Assembly (NCBI GenBank): GCA_017934545.1
Contig: JAGBJI010000003.1
Coordinates: 1-49,145 of the forward strand
DNA length: 49,145 nt
Source: Bacteroidales bacterium
Lineage (GTDB): Bacteria; Bacteroidota; Bacteroidia; Bacteroidales; P3
Direction: 5' to 3'
The translations under genes and the position numbers were made by a program. This document shows, piece after piece, positions 17,452-26,935 of this stretch. The notes below the pieces were generated by a model. That model was not told where the DNA came from. It saw only the letters and a program-made list of their open reading frames with translations, and made no database searches. Numbering within the stretch: the first letter of the stretch is position 1; each line of letters opens with the position of its first letter.

Positions 17452-18696
17452 ATGGATAAACAAATACGGACAGTTGCTATTTTTTTTGCCGTTGTATACG
17501 CAATATGTGCATGTAATTCATTGTTTGCACAGGATAATGCCAACGTTTTTGACAAAATAGTCATAGATGCGGGACACGGAGGCAACAAACCGGGAGCGAT
17601 AGGCAGCAAATATAAAGAAAAAGATGTTACCTTGGCTGTGGCAATCAAGCTCGGCAAACTGATAAACGAGAACCTCAAATCCGTAAAAGTTTATTACACC
17701 CGCGTCATTGACCAAGATGTTGACCTGTATAAACGCTCTTCAATAGCCAACCGTATAAATGCCGATTTGTTTTTGTCCATTCACTGCAATTCAGCCGTCA
17801 CCAAAGCGGCTGGAGGTACGGAAACATACGCAATGGGTCTGGGAAAAACGGAAAGCAATTTAGAAGTTGCAAAAAAAGAAAACGCAGAAATCCTTACCGA
17901 AAGCAATTCCATTCAGAACTATCAGGGATTTGACATGAATTCACCCGAAAGTGACATTCTTTTTTCGTTATATCAAAACGCTTATCTTAACAAATCGCTG
18001 GATTTTGCAGCCAAGATACAGGAACAATATCAGACTAACGTCCCGTTTAAGAACAGAGGAGTGCATCAGGCAAACTTTGTAGTGCTTTGGAAAGCGGCAA
18101 TGCCTGCGGTATTGACTGAAATAGGTTTTATAAGCAATCCTAAAGAAGAAGAATTTATAGGAAGTGAGTACGGCCAATGGGTGATTGCTTCGTGCATTTT
18201 CCGTGCAATATGCAATTACCGCAACAAAACGGACAACCTCAACGACCCTATACCAACATTGGAACAACTTATCCCTAAAGACGTATTGGCAAAAGAAAAA
18301 TTAAGAAAAGAAAACGAAACTTTGCAACAGGAACTTTTAGCCAAACAACAGCAGGAAGACTCGGTTAAAAACGCTTCTGCACAAGACACACCGCAGACAC
18401 CTGCCCAAGCACCTACGCCACAAAATACTTCTTTGGTAATATACCGCATTCAGTTCATGTCCTCGCCTGACAAAATATCCGTTTCGGACAAAAGATTTGA
18501 AGATTTGGAAGACATTTTCTCATACCAAGAGAAAAACACATGGAAATATACTGCCGGAATCTTTGCTACGCAAAAGGAAGCATTGGCTTATCAAAAGAAA
18601 GTCAAGGAAAAATATTCCGACGCATTCGTCGTAGCGTTTTACAACGGCAAAAGAATAACAATAGTGGAAGCCCAACGGTTACAAAAAAATAATTAA
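17452..18696 (+). CDS. N-acetylmuramoyl-L-alanine amidase (Amidase_3) with C-terminal SPOR-like region
   Basis: 414 residues, with a signal peptide or membrane segment at residues 8-27. The zinc amidase domain has H42 in VIDAGHGG, E56, H111 in SIHCN and the catalytic E223 in LTEIGFISNP. A coiled, Gln/Pro-rich linker (280-325) leads to a C-terminal domain of about 80 residues (VIYRIQFMSSP ... YSDAFVVAFYNGKRI), which looks like a SPOR peptidoglycan-binding fold. It cleaves the amide between MurNAc and the stem peptide, usually at division. Confidence 0.92.
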   Translation: MDKQIRTVAIFFAVVYAICACNSLFAQDNANVFDKIVIDAGHGGNKPGAIGSKYKEKDVTLAVAIKLGKLINENLKSVKVYYTRVIDQDVDLYKRSSIANRINADLFLSIHCNSAVTKAAGGTETYAMGLGKTESNLEVAKKENAEILTESNSIQNYQGFDMNSPESDILFSLYQNAYLNKSLDFAAKIQEQYQTNVPFKNRGVHQANFVVLWKAAMPAVLTEIGFISNPKEEEFIGSEYGQWVIASCIFRAICNYRNKTDNLNDPIPTLEQLIPKDVLAKEKLRKENETLQQELLAKQQQEDSVKNASAQDTPQTPAQAPTPQNTSLVIYRIQFMSSPDKISVSDKRFEDLEDIFSYQEKNTWKYTAGIFATQKEALAYQKKVKEKYSDAFVVAFYNGKRITIVEAQRLQKNN

Positions 18697-19608
18697 ATGA
18701 CGATGAAAGTACGCAACGAATTTCAAATAGGCCTTGCCGGCCTTGTCACATTGGTGATATTATTTGCAGGAATAAAATTTTTGAAAGGTACAAACATATT
18801 TTCTTCAAACAAAAACTACTATGCTATATATAATAATGTAAGCGGAATGCACGAAAGCAGCTACGTATACATCAACGGTATGAAAGCAGGATACGTGAAA
18901 AAGATTTCGCCGACGGACAAAACCAACAGCCGCTTTTTGGTTGAGATAGCACTGGACAAAAAACTCGTAATACCGAAAGATTCCAAGTTCGTATTGTTTT
19001 CCGACGGACTTTTGGGCGGAAAAGCCTTGAGAATAGACCCAGGAACAAGCACCGTAGCGTTGACAACTTCGGACACTGTCACTGGCATATCCGAACAGGG
19101 AATGATGGACGGCATATCCTCAAAGATAGACCCTATGATGACCGATTTGTCTTCGGTGATAAAAAGAATAGACACTCTGACTGCGGCAATGAACAGCACA
19201 CTCAACGCACAGAGTCAGGAAAACATCCGTCAGACACTGAACAATATCAACTCCGTATCTAAAAAACTTGACCGCATAGCACTGAATGCGGACAACCTTA
19301 TAGAAAAGGACAGACAAAAACTTGACAATATTGTCACCAACATAGAATCCATTACCGAGAATATTCTTACCATAACCGACAGTATTGATTCAAAACAAAT
19401 AGCGTCAACATTGAACCAAGTCAACACCTCGCTTACGAACATAAACAAAGTATTGAAAAAGGTTGAAAGCGGAGAAGGCAATATAGGACAGTTGCTCAAC
19501 GACGGACAATTGTATTACAATTTGACGCAAAGCACCAAAAATCTAAATCTTCTTATAGAAGACATAAAAAACAATCCTAAAAAATACATCAACGTTAAAG
19601 TTTTTTAA
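18697..19608 (+). CDS. MCE/MlaD-family lipid-transport protein
   Basis: 303 residues. One N-terminal membrane helix (residues about 10-28) is followed by an MCE domain (VSGMHESSYVYINGMKAGYV ... LLGGKALRI) and a long helical tail with many heptads (residues 140-290). MCE proteins bridge the envelope and move lipids. The gene starts directly after the amidase stop; a second Met two codons in is equally possible as start. No permease or ATPase partner genes are adjacent. Confidence 0.9.
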   Translation: MTMKVRNEFQIGLAGLVTLVILFAGIKFLKGTNIFSSNKNYYAIYNNVSGMHESSYVYINGMKAGYVKKISPTDKTNSRFLVEIALDKKLVIPKDSKFVLFSDGLLGGKALRIDPGTSTVALTTSDTVTGISEQGMMDGISSKIDPMMTDLSSVIKRIDTLTAAMNSTLNAQSQENIRQTLNNINSVSKKLDRIALNADNLIEKDRQKLDNIVTNIESITENILTITDSIDSKQIASTLNQVNTSLTNINKVLKKVESGEGNIGQLLNDGQLYYNLTQSTKNLNLLIEDIKNNPKKYINVKVF

Positions 19609-19697
19609 ACCGCAAAAACCGTATTCAAAACAGACTTGCGTCTTAACAAAGAATAAAAAATTGCCGGTAACGTAATTATCACTGCACTTTGATGAAT

Positions 19698-19821
19698 TGT
19701 TTTGTGAATCTGTCAGAAAAAAACATATGTATTTTTTCAAAAAAACATATGAATTTTAATCAAAAAACATATGTTTTTTTCTTCAAATACATATGTTTTT
19801 TATTTTTACTTTCTGAAAACA
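19698..19821 (+). repeat. CATATG phased-palindrome element, copy 3
   Basis: CATATG at 19724, 19746, 19768 and 19790, each 22 bp apart. The third spacer is TTTTTTTCTTCAAATA, the inverted form of copy 1's. The right arm TTCTGAAAACA is conserved; the left arm is weaker (TCAGAAAA). It lies downstream of the MCE gene, where no other terminator is visible. The rest of 19609-19953 has no recognised feature. Confidence 0.9.
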
Positions 19822-19953
19822 TTTTTTTTAATTCATAAAAAACAAGCATTAAAACCGAAAAGTGTATAAGAATAAATAAGGTTTAAGTAACTTTTTCAAC
19901 ATTCAAAGGGTTTTTAAAAGGGAACATAACACAAATTTAATAACATTAAAAAC

Positions 19954-20739
19954 ATGAAAAAATATTTTTTAATCTTAACAGCAATTGCATTTTCATTAAT
20001 CAACAGTGCAAATGCACAGGTAAACGACACAACGGATATTGACATTGAAGACTTTGACATTGATTTTGACACAGCTGACATTGAAAGAATGGTAAATGCT
20101 TTTGCCGTATACGAAAATACGGTTACGGGATTCAAAAACAACATCAGTCTGTCCGTGTCTTACGGCGTTTTGTCGTGGAGCAGTATGAACGAAGCGGGCG
20201 ATTTATTTTCCTCACCCGACGGAACATATGACATATCTCTGATGAAAAGCAAACGTTTTGCCGTAAGCGTGCTTTCAAAATATCAATTCACCAAAAGTTT
20301 TATGCTGCATTTCGGTCTGGGAATAGAGTCCGACGTATTCCGTTTGGGCAACAACGTTACCTTTGACGGCAATAGCCTGACACAGTCTTCGGACAAAACC
20401 AAAGCAAAACTTGTTGCACGCTATGTAACCCTGCCTTTAATCTTTGAATTCAAACGCCCTACAAGCCGGTGGGGAATTTCTTTGGGTGCAGTGGCAGGAG
20501 TTAATTACAACAATTCGCATACTGGATTCAAAAGACATTACATTGAAAACGGCGTACACACCGACCAAAACTGGGGAAAGCAATACAAAAATTTCAACAG
20601 GTGGAAACTTGACGGCAGAATATCCGTTTCGTACAAACAAATCAACCTCAACCTGCAACAATCCATACTTCCTGTATTCAAAGACGGCAAAGAACGCAAA
20701 CTGTATCCGTTCAGTATAGGCATAGGATTGGGATTGTAA
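19954..20739 (+). CDS. Outer-membrane beta-barrel protein with acidic N-terminal segment
   Basis: 261 residues: signal peptide (ending NAQ), then an unusual Asp/Glu/Ile-rich stretch at residues 25-50 (DTTDIDIEDFDIDFDTADIE), then alternating strands of an outer-membrane barrel ending in FSIGIGLGL. The acidic stretch could bind cations, which is speculation. Family not identified with certainty. Confidence 0.65.
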   Translation: MKKYFLILTAIAFSLINSANAQVNDTTDIDIEDFDIDFDTADIERMVNAFAVYENTVTGFKNNISLSVSYGVLSWSSMNEAGDLFSSPDGTYDISLMKSKRFAVSVLSKYQFTKSFMLHFGLGIESDVFRLGNNVTFDGNSLTQSSDKTKAKLVARYVTLPLIFEFKRPTSRWGISLGAVAGVNYNNSHTGFKRHYIENGVHTDQNWGKQYKNFNRWKLDGRISVSYKQINLNLQQSILPVFKDGKERKLYPFSIGIGLGL

Positions 20740-20796
20740 TTTCTGTATCAGCAACAGGTTGCGGCAAAGCGGCAGTATAGTTATATCGGGGTGTTT

Positions 20797-20829
20797 TTGC
20801 CGTTAAATGAAAAAATATTACTAACTTTG
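20797..20829 (+). promoter_or_regulatory. Promoter of the universal stress protein gene
   Basis: TTG at 20797-20799, 22 bp, then TAACTTTG at 20822-20829, about 48 bp before the start codon. Confidence 0.6.
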
Positions 20830-20876
20830 CAAATCAAAAACAAAAAGTAATATAAAAAAGAACAATCCTAACAGGT

Positions 20877-21731
20877 ATGACAAATATATTGATAACAACG
20901 GATTTCAACGATTTAAGTCTTAACGCATGTCTTAAATTTTGTAAATCCATGTTCAAAGATTCGGAAACAAAATATTTTTTGCTGCATGTAAGGGAAGACA
21001 TGGGTTTTTTTGCCAAGTTGCTCGGCGGGCAGGAAGTGCATGAAGACTACCAACAGTTTCATTTCCAAGAATTGCAGAAAAACATAAAGACTCTTTACGG
21101 GTTGGATGTCACAACTTACATCCGCAAAGGCCGTATAACAGGCGAAATAAACCGCTTTGTAAAAGCGGAGAATATTGATTTCATGGTTACGGGAACGTCA
21201 AACACCCGTTTGCATACAATAGGTGCAAACACCCACAAGCTTATACGTACGGCAGAAATACCGATGATGACCGTCAATATTGACATTGAACCCCGTGAAA
21301 TAAAAAACATACTTTTGCCTTTGGAGTTAAACCTTTCTTCAAGGCAGAAAATTCCTTATGCAATACAATGGGCAAATAATTACAATGCCAAACTGACAAT
21401 ACTAATAGGCTCATGGGACGGAATAGAAGTTGACCAACGCCGCAGATTGGAGTACACTGCCTCAAGGGCTCAGGACTTTATCTTGGACAAAGGCGTGGAT
21501 TGCGAAGTGGTAAAGATGCCTACCTTGGCTCAAAGCAAGGATTTTGCCGACGAGGTCATAAAATATATGAACGAAGAGAGCAACCAAGTGGATTTGTGCA
21601 TGGTTATGGGGCGTGATGTGTCCACCGACTTTGCCGCAGACCCGAGAGCCCAGGACGTAATACGGTATGCAAAAGTTCCGGTGATTTGCGTGCCTTTGAA
21701 AAAAACCGGTATGGATACGGCATTTCTGTAA
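20877..21731 (+). CDS. Tandem universal stress protein (UspA fold)
   Basis: 284 residues made of two Usp-like halves. The first begins ILITTDFNDLSLNACLKFCK and contains MVTGTSNTRLHTIGANTHKL, an ATP-site-like loop. The second begins NILLPLELNLSSRQKIPYAI and ends AKVPVICVPL. Tandem Usp proteins are common in Bacteroidetes; the ligand is not known. The second half lacks a clear G-x2-G-x9-G motif, so it may not bind nucleotide. Confidence 0.85.
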   Translation: MTNILITTDFNDLSLNACLKFCKSMFKDSETKYFLLHVREDMGFFAKLLGGQEVHEDYQQFHFQELQKNIKTLYGLDVTTYIRKGRITGEINRFVKAENIDFMVTGTSNTRLHTIGANTHKLIRTAEIPMMTVNIDIEPREIKNILLPLELNLSSRQKIPYAIQWANNYNAKLTILIGSWDGIEVDQRRRLEYTASRAQDFILDKGVDCEVVKMPTLAQSKDFADEVIKYMNEESNQVDLCMVMGRDVSTDFAADPRAQDVIRYAKVPVICVPLKKTGMDTAFL

Positions 21732-21790
21732 TAAACCTCAACGGTTTGATTACTTATGCCTCACACTTTTTATATAAAACACCATAGTTA

Positions 21791-22768
21791 ATGGAAAAAA
21801 ATCTTGCGGATATTACACAGTGCCTGTCCAAAGAACTTTCAAGTTTTGAAAACTTATTCAAGGATTGTTTTCATTCGGGCAATGCTTTGTTGGACTCCGT
21901 ATTGTCGTACACAAGTTCGCTCAAAGGCAAACGCATACGCCCTATATTGACTTTTCTTACGGCTGAAATATTCGGCAAAATAACCGAACGCACTTTCCGT
22001 TCGGCAGTTATAATAGAATTGTTGCACACTGCGTCGCTGTTGCATGACGATGTGATAGACAATTCCCGCAAAAGAAGAAACAATTCTACCGTTAACGCTC
22101 TTTTCGGGGACAGAATTGCAATACTTGCAGGCGATTTTCTTTACGGCAAAGCGTTGGCTGCCATCAACACAAAGGAAGACTTTATGCTGATGGACGTCTT
22201 TTCAAAGATAGCAATGCTGCTTCCGCAGGGCGAAGTACAGGAAACGGATGTAACAAACAGCCGTGATTTAAGCGAAGAATCGTACGTTAACGTGATTTAC
22301 AACAAAACGGCAAGCCTTATAAGTGCCGCCGTTGAGTGCGGAGCTAGCACCTGCATGAATCCTAACGTGGATATAAACCAACTGGCCGAGTTCGGAAAGA
22401 ACATAGGCATGGCTTTCCAAATCAAAGACGATATTTTGGATTATGATTTCGCCGACACCGTAGGCAAAGGAACGGGCAACGACATAAGGGAAAAGAAGAT
22501 TACCCTGCCGTTTATCTACTGTTTGCAAACCTTAAATGAGGATAAAAGAAACTCTGCATTGGATTTGTTTTTTAAAGACAACAAAACCGACGGCGAAGTT
22601 CAGCATTTAATACGTTTGGTTCAAGACAGCGGAGCGGTAGAACGGACGGATAAGATTCAAAAAGACTATTCCTGCAAAGCCTTAAAGGCGGTTGACAATA
22701 TGCCGTTGAACGATTATTCCGTGTGTTTGAGGGAGTTGGTACAATATTTGATTATACGCAACAAATAA
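21791..22768 (+). CDS. Polyprenyl diphosphate synthase (trans-isoprenyl, octaprenyl-type)
   Basis: 325 residues. The first Asp-rich motif is LLHDDVID (D86, D87, D90) followed by NSRKRR. The second is FQIKDDILDYD (D213, D214, D217). KGKRIRPIL near residue 45 binds isopentenyl diphosphate. The length fits long-chain synthases such as octaprenyl diphosphate synthase, which supply menaquinone side chains. It is followed after 9 bp by the TlpA-like gene. Confidence 0.93.
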   Translation: MEKNLADITQCLSKELSSFENLFKDCFHSGNALLDSVLSYTSSLKGKRIRPILTFLTAEIFGKITERTFRSAVIIELLHTASLLHDDVIDNSRKRRNNSTVNALFGDRIAILAGDFLYGKALAAINTKEDFMLMDVFSKIAMLLPQGEVQETDVTNSRDLSEESYVNVIYNKTASLISAAVECGASTCMNPNVDINQLAEFGKNIGMAFQIKDDILDYDFADTVGKGTGNDIREKKITLPFIYCLQTLNEDKRNSALDLFFKDNKTDGEVQHLIRLVQDSGAVERTDKIQKDYSCKALKAVDNMPLNDYSVCLRELVQYLIIRNK

Positions 22769-22777
22769 TATACAGAT

Positions 22778-23272
22778 ATGAAAAAATTAATGTTATTAGC
22801 CTTGACGGCATTGCTTGGTTTTGCGGTAAATGCACAAGACGCAAAAATTGCAAAAATAAATGTTAAAGACATTAACTGCAAAACAGTTAACACAGGAGAT
22901 TTTTCCAATGACAGCAAACCGTTTGTTCTGTGTTTTTGGGCTACATGGTGCCATCCGTGTTTGGAGGAACTGAACACAATAGCGGAAAGTTATTCGGATT
23001 GGAAAGAAGAAACGGGCATAAAAATATATGCAGTTTCCATCGACGATACCCGTACCAAAGGAAAAGTAAAGACATTGGTAAACGGTTCGGAGTGGGAATA
23101 TGAAGTGGTTATTGACGAAAATTCGGATTTCAAACGTGCAATGGGTGTAAACAACCCGCCTCATACGTTCATAATCGGTGCAGACGGAACTATCCTTTGG
23201 CAACATGCAGGCTATGCAGAGGGTGACGAACAAACCACGATAGCAAAATACAAAGAGTTTTTAAGTAAATAA
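22778..23272 (+). CDS. Exported TlpA/thioredoxin-like protein
   Basis: 164 residues with a signal peptide (cleavage after NAQ, residue 20). The thioredoxin fold has the redox motif W-C58-H-P-C61 (FWATWCHPCLEEL) and the cis-Pro region NNPPHTFII. It is probably a periplasmic disulfide reductase or oxidase. A terminator-like hairpin separates it from the next gene, which also encodes an exported protein. Confidence 0.9.
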   Translation: MKKLMLLALTALLGFAVNAQDAKIAKINVKDINCKTVNTGDFSNDSKPFVLCFWATWCHPCLEELNTIAESYSDWKEETGIKIYAVSIDDTRTKGKVKTLVNGSEWEYEVVIDENSDFKRAMGVNNPPHTFIIGADGTILWQHAGYAEGDEQTTIAKYKEFLSK

Positions 23273-23274
23273 GC

Positions 23275-23311
23275 AAAAGGCATTGAGGATTTGAAATCCT
23301 CAATGCCTTTT
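23275..23311 (+). terminator. Terminator-like hairpin
   Basis: A perfect 18-bp stem with a 1-nt centre (AAAAGGCATTGAGGATTT, G, then its complement), ending TTTT. It starts 3 bp after the TlpA-like stop. As only 14 bp remain before the next start codon, it may instead give partial read-through or act as an RNA-stability hairpin. Confidence 0.65.
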
Positions 23312-23325
23312 ACAATATATATTAT

Positions 23326-25017
23326 ATGAAGAAAAAAATTATCATATTGACGGTATTGTCTTTCGGATTCTCGTTTGCCAACGCCCAAGGCATACTCGGC
23401 GGAAAAGTTACGGGCAATTTCCAAACCGATGTGCAGATGTCAAAAGAAGACAAGACCATCGGAGCCCAGAAGATAGACGAAAAATTGCTTAACAACAGCT
23501 TTGCAAACATTCTTTACACCAACGGAGATTTCGCTGCAGGCGTTAGATATGAGTCTTATCTGAATCCTATCCTGGGATTTGACAAACAATACAAAGGTTC
23601 GGGCTTTCCGTACCGGTACGCTTCGTACAAAAAAGATTTTTTGGAGATTACGGTCGGAAATTATTACGAACAATTCGGCAACGGTCTTGTTCTGCGTTCG
23701 TATGAAGAAAGAAACTTGGGATTGGACAACGCAATGGACGGTTTACGTATAGTTGCACGCCCGTACAAGGGAATAATGTTGAAAGGAGTTATAGGAAAAC
23801 AACGTTACTATTGGGACGATATTTGGCAGAATGACAACGGACTGATACGCGGAATGGACGCAGAGGCAGCATTGAACGATATAATACCGGGATTTGAATC
23901 TTCATCCATACGTTTGACATTAGGAGGAAGTTTTGTTTCATCTTACGAAAAAGCAGGTTCGCAATACGTAACAATGAACGGTGATTCCTACAAATTAAAT
24001 CTGCCTGAAAATATAGGAGCGGGAGCCATGCGTTTTAATTTAGGCTACAACGCTTTCGCATTATCAGGCGAATTTGCATTCAAAGGACAGGACCCTAACG
24101 CAGTTAACAACTATATTTACCGCAAAGGAAATGCCCAATTGCTTACTGCAGAATATACGGTAAAAGGATTGGGAATACGTTTGGAAGGAAAAAGAATTGA
24201 CAATATGTCGTTCAAATCCAAACGTACCGAAACGGGAAACATGCTTAACATAAACTATCTTCCTGCCATTACCCGCAACCACTCTTATTCCTTGATGGCG
24301 ATGTACTCTTATGCAACGCAAATCAACGGCGAAATAGGTTTCAGTGCCGACATTATGTACAAGATTCCGAAAGGAACTTTGTTAGGAGGTAAATACGGAA
24401 CTAATGTTAAGGTAAATTATTCCAATGTTCACTCGTTGGATGTATCGCCTGTTGACAATTACGCATTGAACCAATCGGGTACAAAAGGATATAATTCGGA
24501 TTTGTTTGCAATAGGTGATGAAAAATATTTCACCGAAATCAACTTTGAAGTAAACAAACGGTTTTCCCCTGATTACAAAATGAATTTTATGTACTCTTAC
24601 CAAGAGTTTAACCCTATTGCATACGGACATGCAGGCAATCCTATGGTCTATGCTCACGTTGCAGTTGTAGACGGAACGTATAAATTGGCTGCACACCAAT
24701 CCATACGGGGAGAAATCCAAGCATTGTTTACACAACAGGATTATGACGAATTCGCAAAAGGCAATTGGTTGCAGTACGGAGCGGAATACAATTTCGGAGG
24801 GCATTGGTTCGTTGCCGCATTTGACCAATGGAATTACGGAACTAAACAAGGTGACAAAGTACATTACTACAATTTTTCCGCAGGATGCACGTTCGGAACT
24901 ACGCGTATAAGTTTCTCATACGGCAAACAGCGTCAGGGAATCATGTGTATAGGAGGTGTATGCCGCGAAGTTCCTGCAAGCAACGGAATGTTTATGACAA
25001 TTTCATCAAGTTTTTAA
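23326..25017 (+). CDS. DUF6029-family outer-membrane protein
   Basis: 563 residues: signal peptide MKKKIIILTVLSFGFSFANAQ, then a long run of amphipathic strands with frequent aromatic ends, a barrel of perhaps 16-20 strands, and a C-terminal Phe (MTISSSF). It matches my memory of the Bacteroidetes DUF6029 family. In related genomes this family stands next to Omp28 and TlpA genes, as here. Function unknown. Confidence 0.75.
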   Translation: MKKKIIILTVLSFGFSFANAQGILGGKVTGNFQTDVQMSKEDKTIGAQKIDEKLLNNSFANILYTNGDFAAGVRYESYLNPILGFDKQYKGSGFPYRYASYKKDFLEITVGNYYEQFGNGLVLRSYEERNLGLDNAMDGLRIVARPYKGIMLKGVIGKQRYYWDDIWQNDNGLIRGMDAEAALNDIIPGFESSSIRLTLGGSFVSSYEKAGSQYVTMNGDSYKLNLPENIGAGAMRFNLGYNAFALSGEFAFKGQDPNAVNNYIYRKGNAQLLTAEYTVKGLGIRLEGKRIDNMSFKSKRTETGNMLNINYLPAITRNHSYSLMAMYSYATQINGEIGFSADIMYKIPKGTLLGGKYGTNVKVNYSNVHSLDVSPVDNYALNQSGTKGYNSDLFAIGDEKYFTEINFEVNKRFSPDYKMNFMYSYQEFNPIAYGHAGNPMVYAHVAVVDGTYKLAAHQSIRGEIQALFTQQDYDEFAKGNWLQYGAEYNFGGHWFVAAFDQWNYGTKQGDKVHYYNFSAGCTFGTTRISFSYGKQRQGIMCIGGVCREVPASNGMFMTISSSF

Positions 25018-25033
25018 CATAAAATATTAAGAC

Positions 25034-25882
25034 ATGAAAGGTTTGAAACATATAATAACGGCGATACTACCGCTTATGTTTTTTGCATGTGACAACTTTG
25101 AAGAAAACGAATATTTGATTTATTCTGACGGAGAAACATCGGAATCAACTCCTGTAACCAAAACACAGAACTATTTGACCGTAATGCTGGAAGATTATAC
25201 GGGTTGGAAATGTGTCAACTGCCCTTCGGCAGCGGCATTGCTCAATGAATTGCAAACCAAATACGGAGAACAGTTAGTGGCGATGAGCGTCCATGCAGGG
25301 GGATTCGCAACTCCGAACAGTTTAAACAACAATTTGGATTTGACAACCGAATACGGAGAAAAATGGAACTCGGAATTCGGACTGTCATCTTATCCTATCG
25401 GCGTGATTAACCGAATGAATAATGCATCGTCAAAGGCTGTTCAAAAAGATGATTGGGACAACAGAATATCTTCATTGTTGAATTCACTGCCGCACAAAAT
25501 GAATATAAATTTAGGAGCGGCAAAAAAAGACGGATATTTTCTGGTAAGTACCGAAATCAATGCATTGGAAGACATCAACAATGCTACATTAATATCTGTC
25601 GTTGTGACGGAAAACGGCATACACGGCGTACAACTCAACAACGAATCCGCCTACGGTCCGACGCCAAAGATAGAAGACTATGTCTTTAATCATGTTCTGC
25701 GTACCAATGCACGGATTGACATGCTGTTAAAAGAGAACATGGCGGCAAGCGATGTGATAAAGAAAAATTACACCGTGAATATTGACCCGTCATGGAACAC
25801 TGACAACTGTAAAATCATCGTTTTCGTAACCGATGTAACGACAGGTGAAGTAATCCAAAGCAACGAAATTGAAGCAAAATAA
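25034..25882 (+). CDS. Omp28-family lipoprotein with thioredoxin-like CxxC
   Basis: 282 residues. Lipobox MFFAC puts the lipidated Cys at residue 19. Residues about 45-170 form a thioredoxin-like domain with LEDYTGWKC60VNC63PSA, typical of Omp28-related proteins, followed by a beta-rich C-terminal domain. Known as surface lipoproteins in Porphyromonas and relatives. Its neighbours (TlpA-like, DUF6029, T9SS protein) suggest a shared envelope redox or export task; that is inference. Confidence 0.85.
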   Translation: MKGLKHIITAILPLMFFACDNFEENEYLIYSDGETSESTPVTKTQNYLTVMLEDYTGWKCVNCPSAAALLNELQTKYGEQLVAMSVHAGGFATPNSLNNNLDLTTEYGEKWNSEFGLSSYPIGVINRMNNASSKAVQKDDWDNRISSLLNSLPHKMNINLGAAKKDGYFLVSTEINALEDINNATLISVVVTENGIHGVQLNNESAYGPTPKIEDYVFNHVLRTNARIDMLLKENMAASDVIKKNYTVNIDPSWNTDNCKIIVFVTDVTTGEVIQSNEIEAK

Positions 25883-25909
25883 CAAAAAATTTGCGTTTTT
25901 TGTTGTTTT
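25881..25909 (+). terminator. AT-rich terminator-like hairpin
   Basis: Stem AACAAAAAA paired with TTTTTTGTT, loop about 6 nt, then GTTTTATT. It overlaps the Omp28 stop codon and the -33 box of the next promoter. Confidence 0.4.
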
Positions 25910-25934
25910 ATTCAGATAAATATCACTAACTTTG
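25903..25934 (+). promoter_or_regulatory. Promoter of the T9SS-substrate gene
   Basis: TTG at 25903-25905, 21 bp, then TAACTTTG at 25927-25934, 50 bp before the start codon at 25984. Confidence 0.6.
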
Positions 25935-25983
25935 CAATTTAAAGAGAAAAACAAACTTTTTTATCATAATAAAAGACAAAGAA

Positions 25984-26703
25984 ATGAAGAATATAGGTTT
26001 ATTTTTAGCGGCAATATTGGGCATATTTGCAGTTAATGCCCAAACGTTTAAGTTCTATTATCAGGACGAAGAGATAAAAGAATCGGTTAACATCGTACCG
26101 CAGGAAGGCGGAATGAGTACGGATTTCTTCGATATTGAGAATATATCGGGCAAAGACGTAACTTTCAAAGTTCAAATAGTGAAAAAACTTTTGGCAGAAG
26201 GTGCAACTATTTCCATGTGTTTCGGTGACCAGTGCTTGACGGATACCATTTCCCAAAAGCAAACATTGGAAGCGGGCGGAAAAATGGAGCATCACTTTGA
26301 CTTACAGTATATTTACGGCAAAGAAATCATATCTACCGTAGTTGTAAACATGCTTGACGAAAACGATGCGTTGTTGCAGTCTTTCACGGTCAACTACGGC
26401 AAAGACAATGACATAAACTGCGTAGCACAAAACGAAAAATCCGTTCAATTGTCTGCCGTTGCACAGCCTAATCCTGCTGCAAATTTCACAACATTTACTT
26501 ATTCTGTCCCTGCCAAATATACAAAAGCCAACCTTGTTGTACGCAACGCATTGGGCAGTGTAGTAAACAAAACTCCTGTTAAAGTAGGCAGCACGGGAAA
26601 AATTACAATGAATACATCGGAACTTGCAAACGGAGTTTATTTCTACTCAATAACATCCGATGGTGTGACATTGGTAACAAAGAAATTGATAATAAAACAC
26701 TAA
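25984..26703 (+). CDS. T9SS-exported protein with C-terminal sorting domain
   Basis: 239 residues: signal peptide (ending NAQ), a beta-rich middle domain with two cysteines in CFGDQC, and a C-terminal type A sorting domain of about 80 residues. That domain reads AQPNPAANFTTFTYSV ... NALGSVVNKTPV ... LANGVYFYSI ... KKLIIKH. The sorting domain directs passage through the type IX outer-membrane translocon and is direct evidence for T9SS in this organism. The role of the middle domain is not recognised. A strong terminator follows. Confidence 0.85.
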   Translation: MKNIGLFLAAILGIFAVNAQTFKFYYQDEEIKESVNIVPQEGGMSTDFFDIENISGKDVTFKVQIVKKLLAEGATISMCFGDQCLTDTISQKQTLEAGGKMEHHFDLQYIYGKEIISTVVVNMLDENDALLQSFTVNYGKDNDINCVAQNEKSVQLSAVAQPNPAANFTTFTYSVPAKYTKANLVVRNALGSVVNKTPVKVGSTGKITMNTSELANGVYFYSITSDGVTLVTKKLIIKH

Positions 26704-26717
26704 TATTTTAATAACAC

Positions 26718-26757
26718 AAAAGAAGAGGGCGTTGATTAAACGCCCTCTTCTTTTTTT
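26718..26757 (+). terminator. Intrinsic terminator
   Basis: Stem GAAGAGGGCGTT (26722-26733) with AACGCCCTCTTC (26739-26750), 5-nt loop, then seven T. The flanking A-run extends the stem. Confidence 0.92.
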
Positions 26758-26845
26758 CTACCGCCTTTTTATTTTGTTATTCCGCTTTCAGAACGACCTG
26801 TTGTTATCCGTAATACATAAATTATACTGCATAAATATTTACATA

Positions 26846-26920
26846 CGTCATTATGTCTGCAATTGTTTTAATTGCGGTTTGCCATTGCATGCAAAAATAC
26901 AAAAAATAACGGAACTGACA
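26846..26920 (-). repeat. B module, copy 1 (75 bp, paired with CATATG element copy 4)
   Basis: Read on the minus strand it matches 42550-42624 at all but about 7 of 75 positions, from TGTCAGTTCCGTTATTTTTT through GCATGCAA to GCAGACATAATG. In both places it lies just outside the same end of a CATATG element, so the two units together form a composite repeat present in opposite orientation at the two loci. In the window's other four CATATG copies the B module is absent. Confidence 0.85.
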
Positions 26921-26935
26921 ATCACTCTAAAAAAT

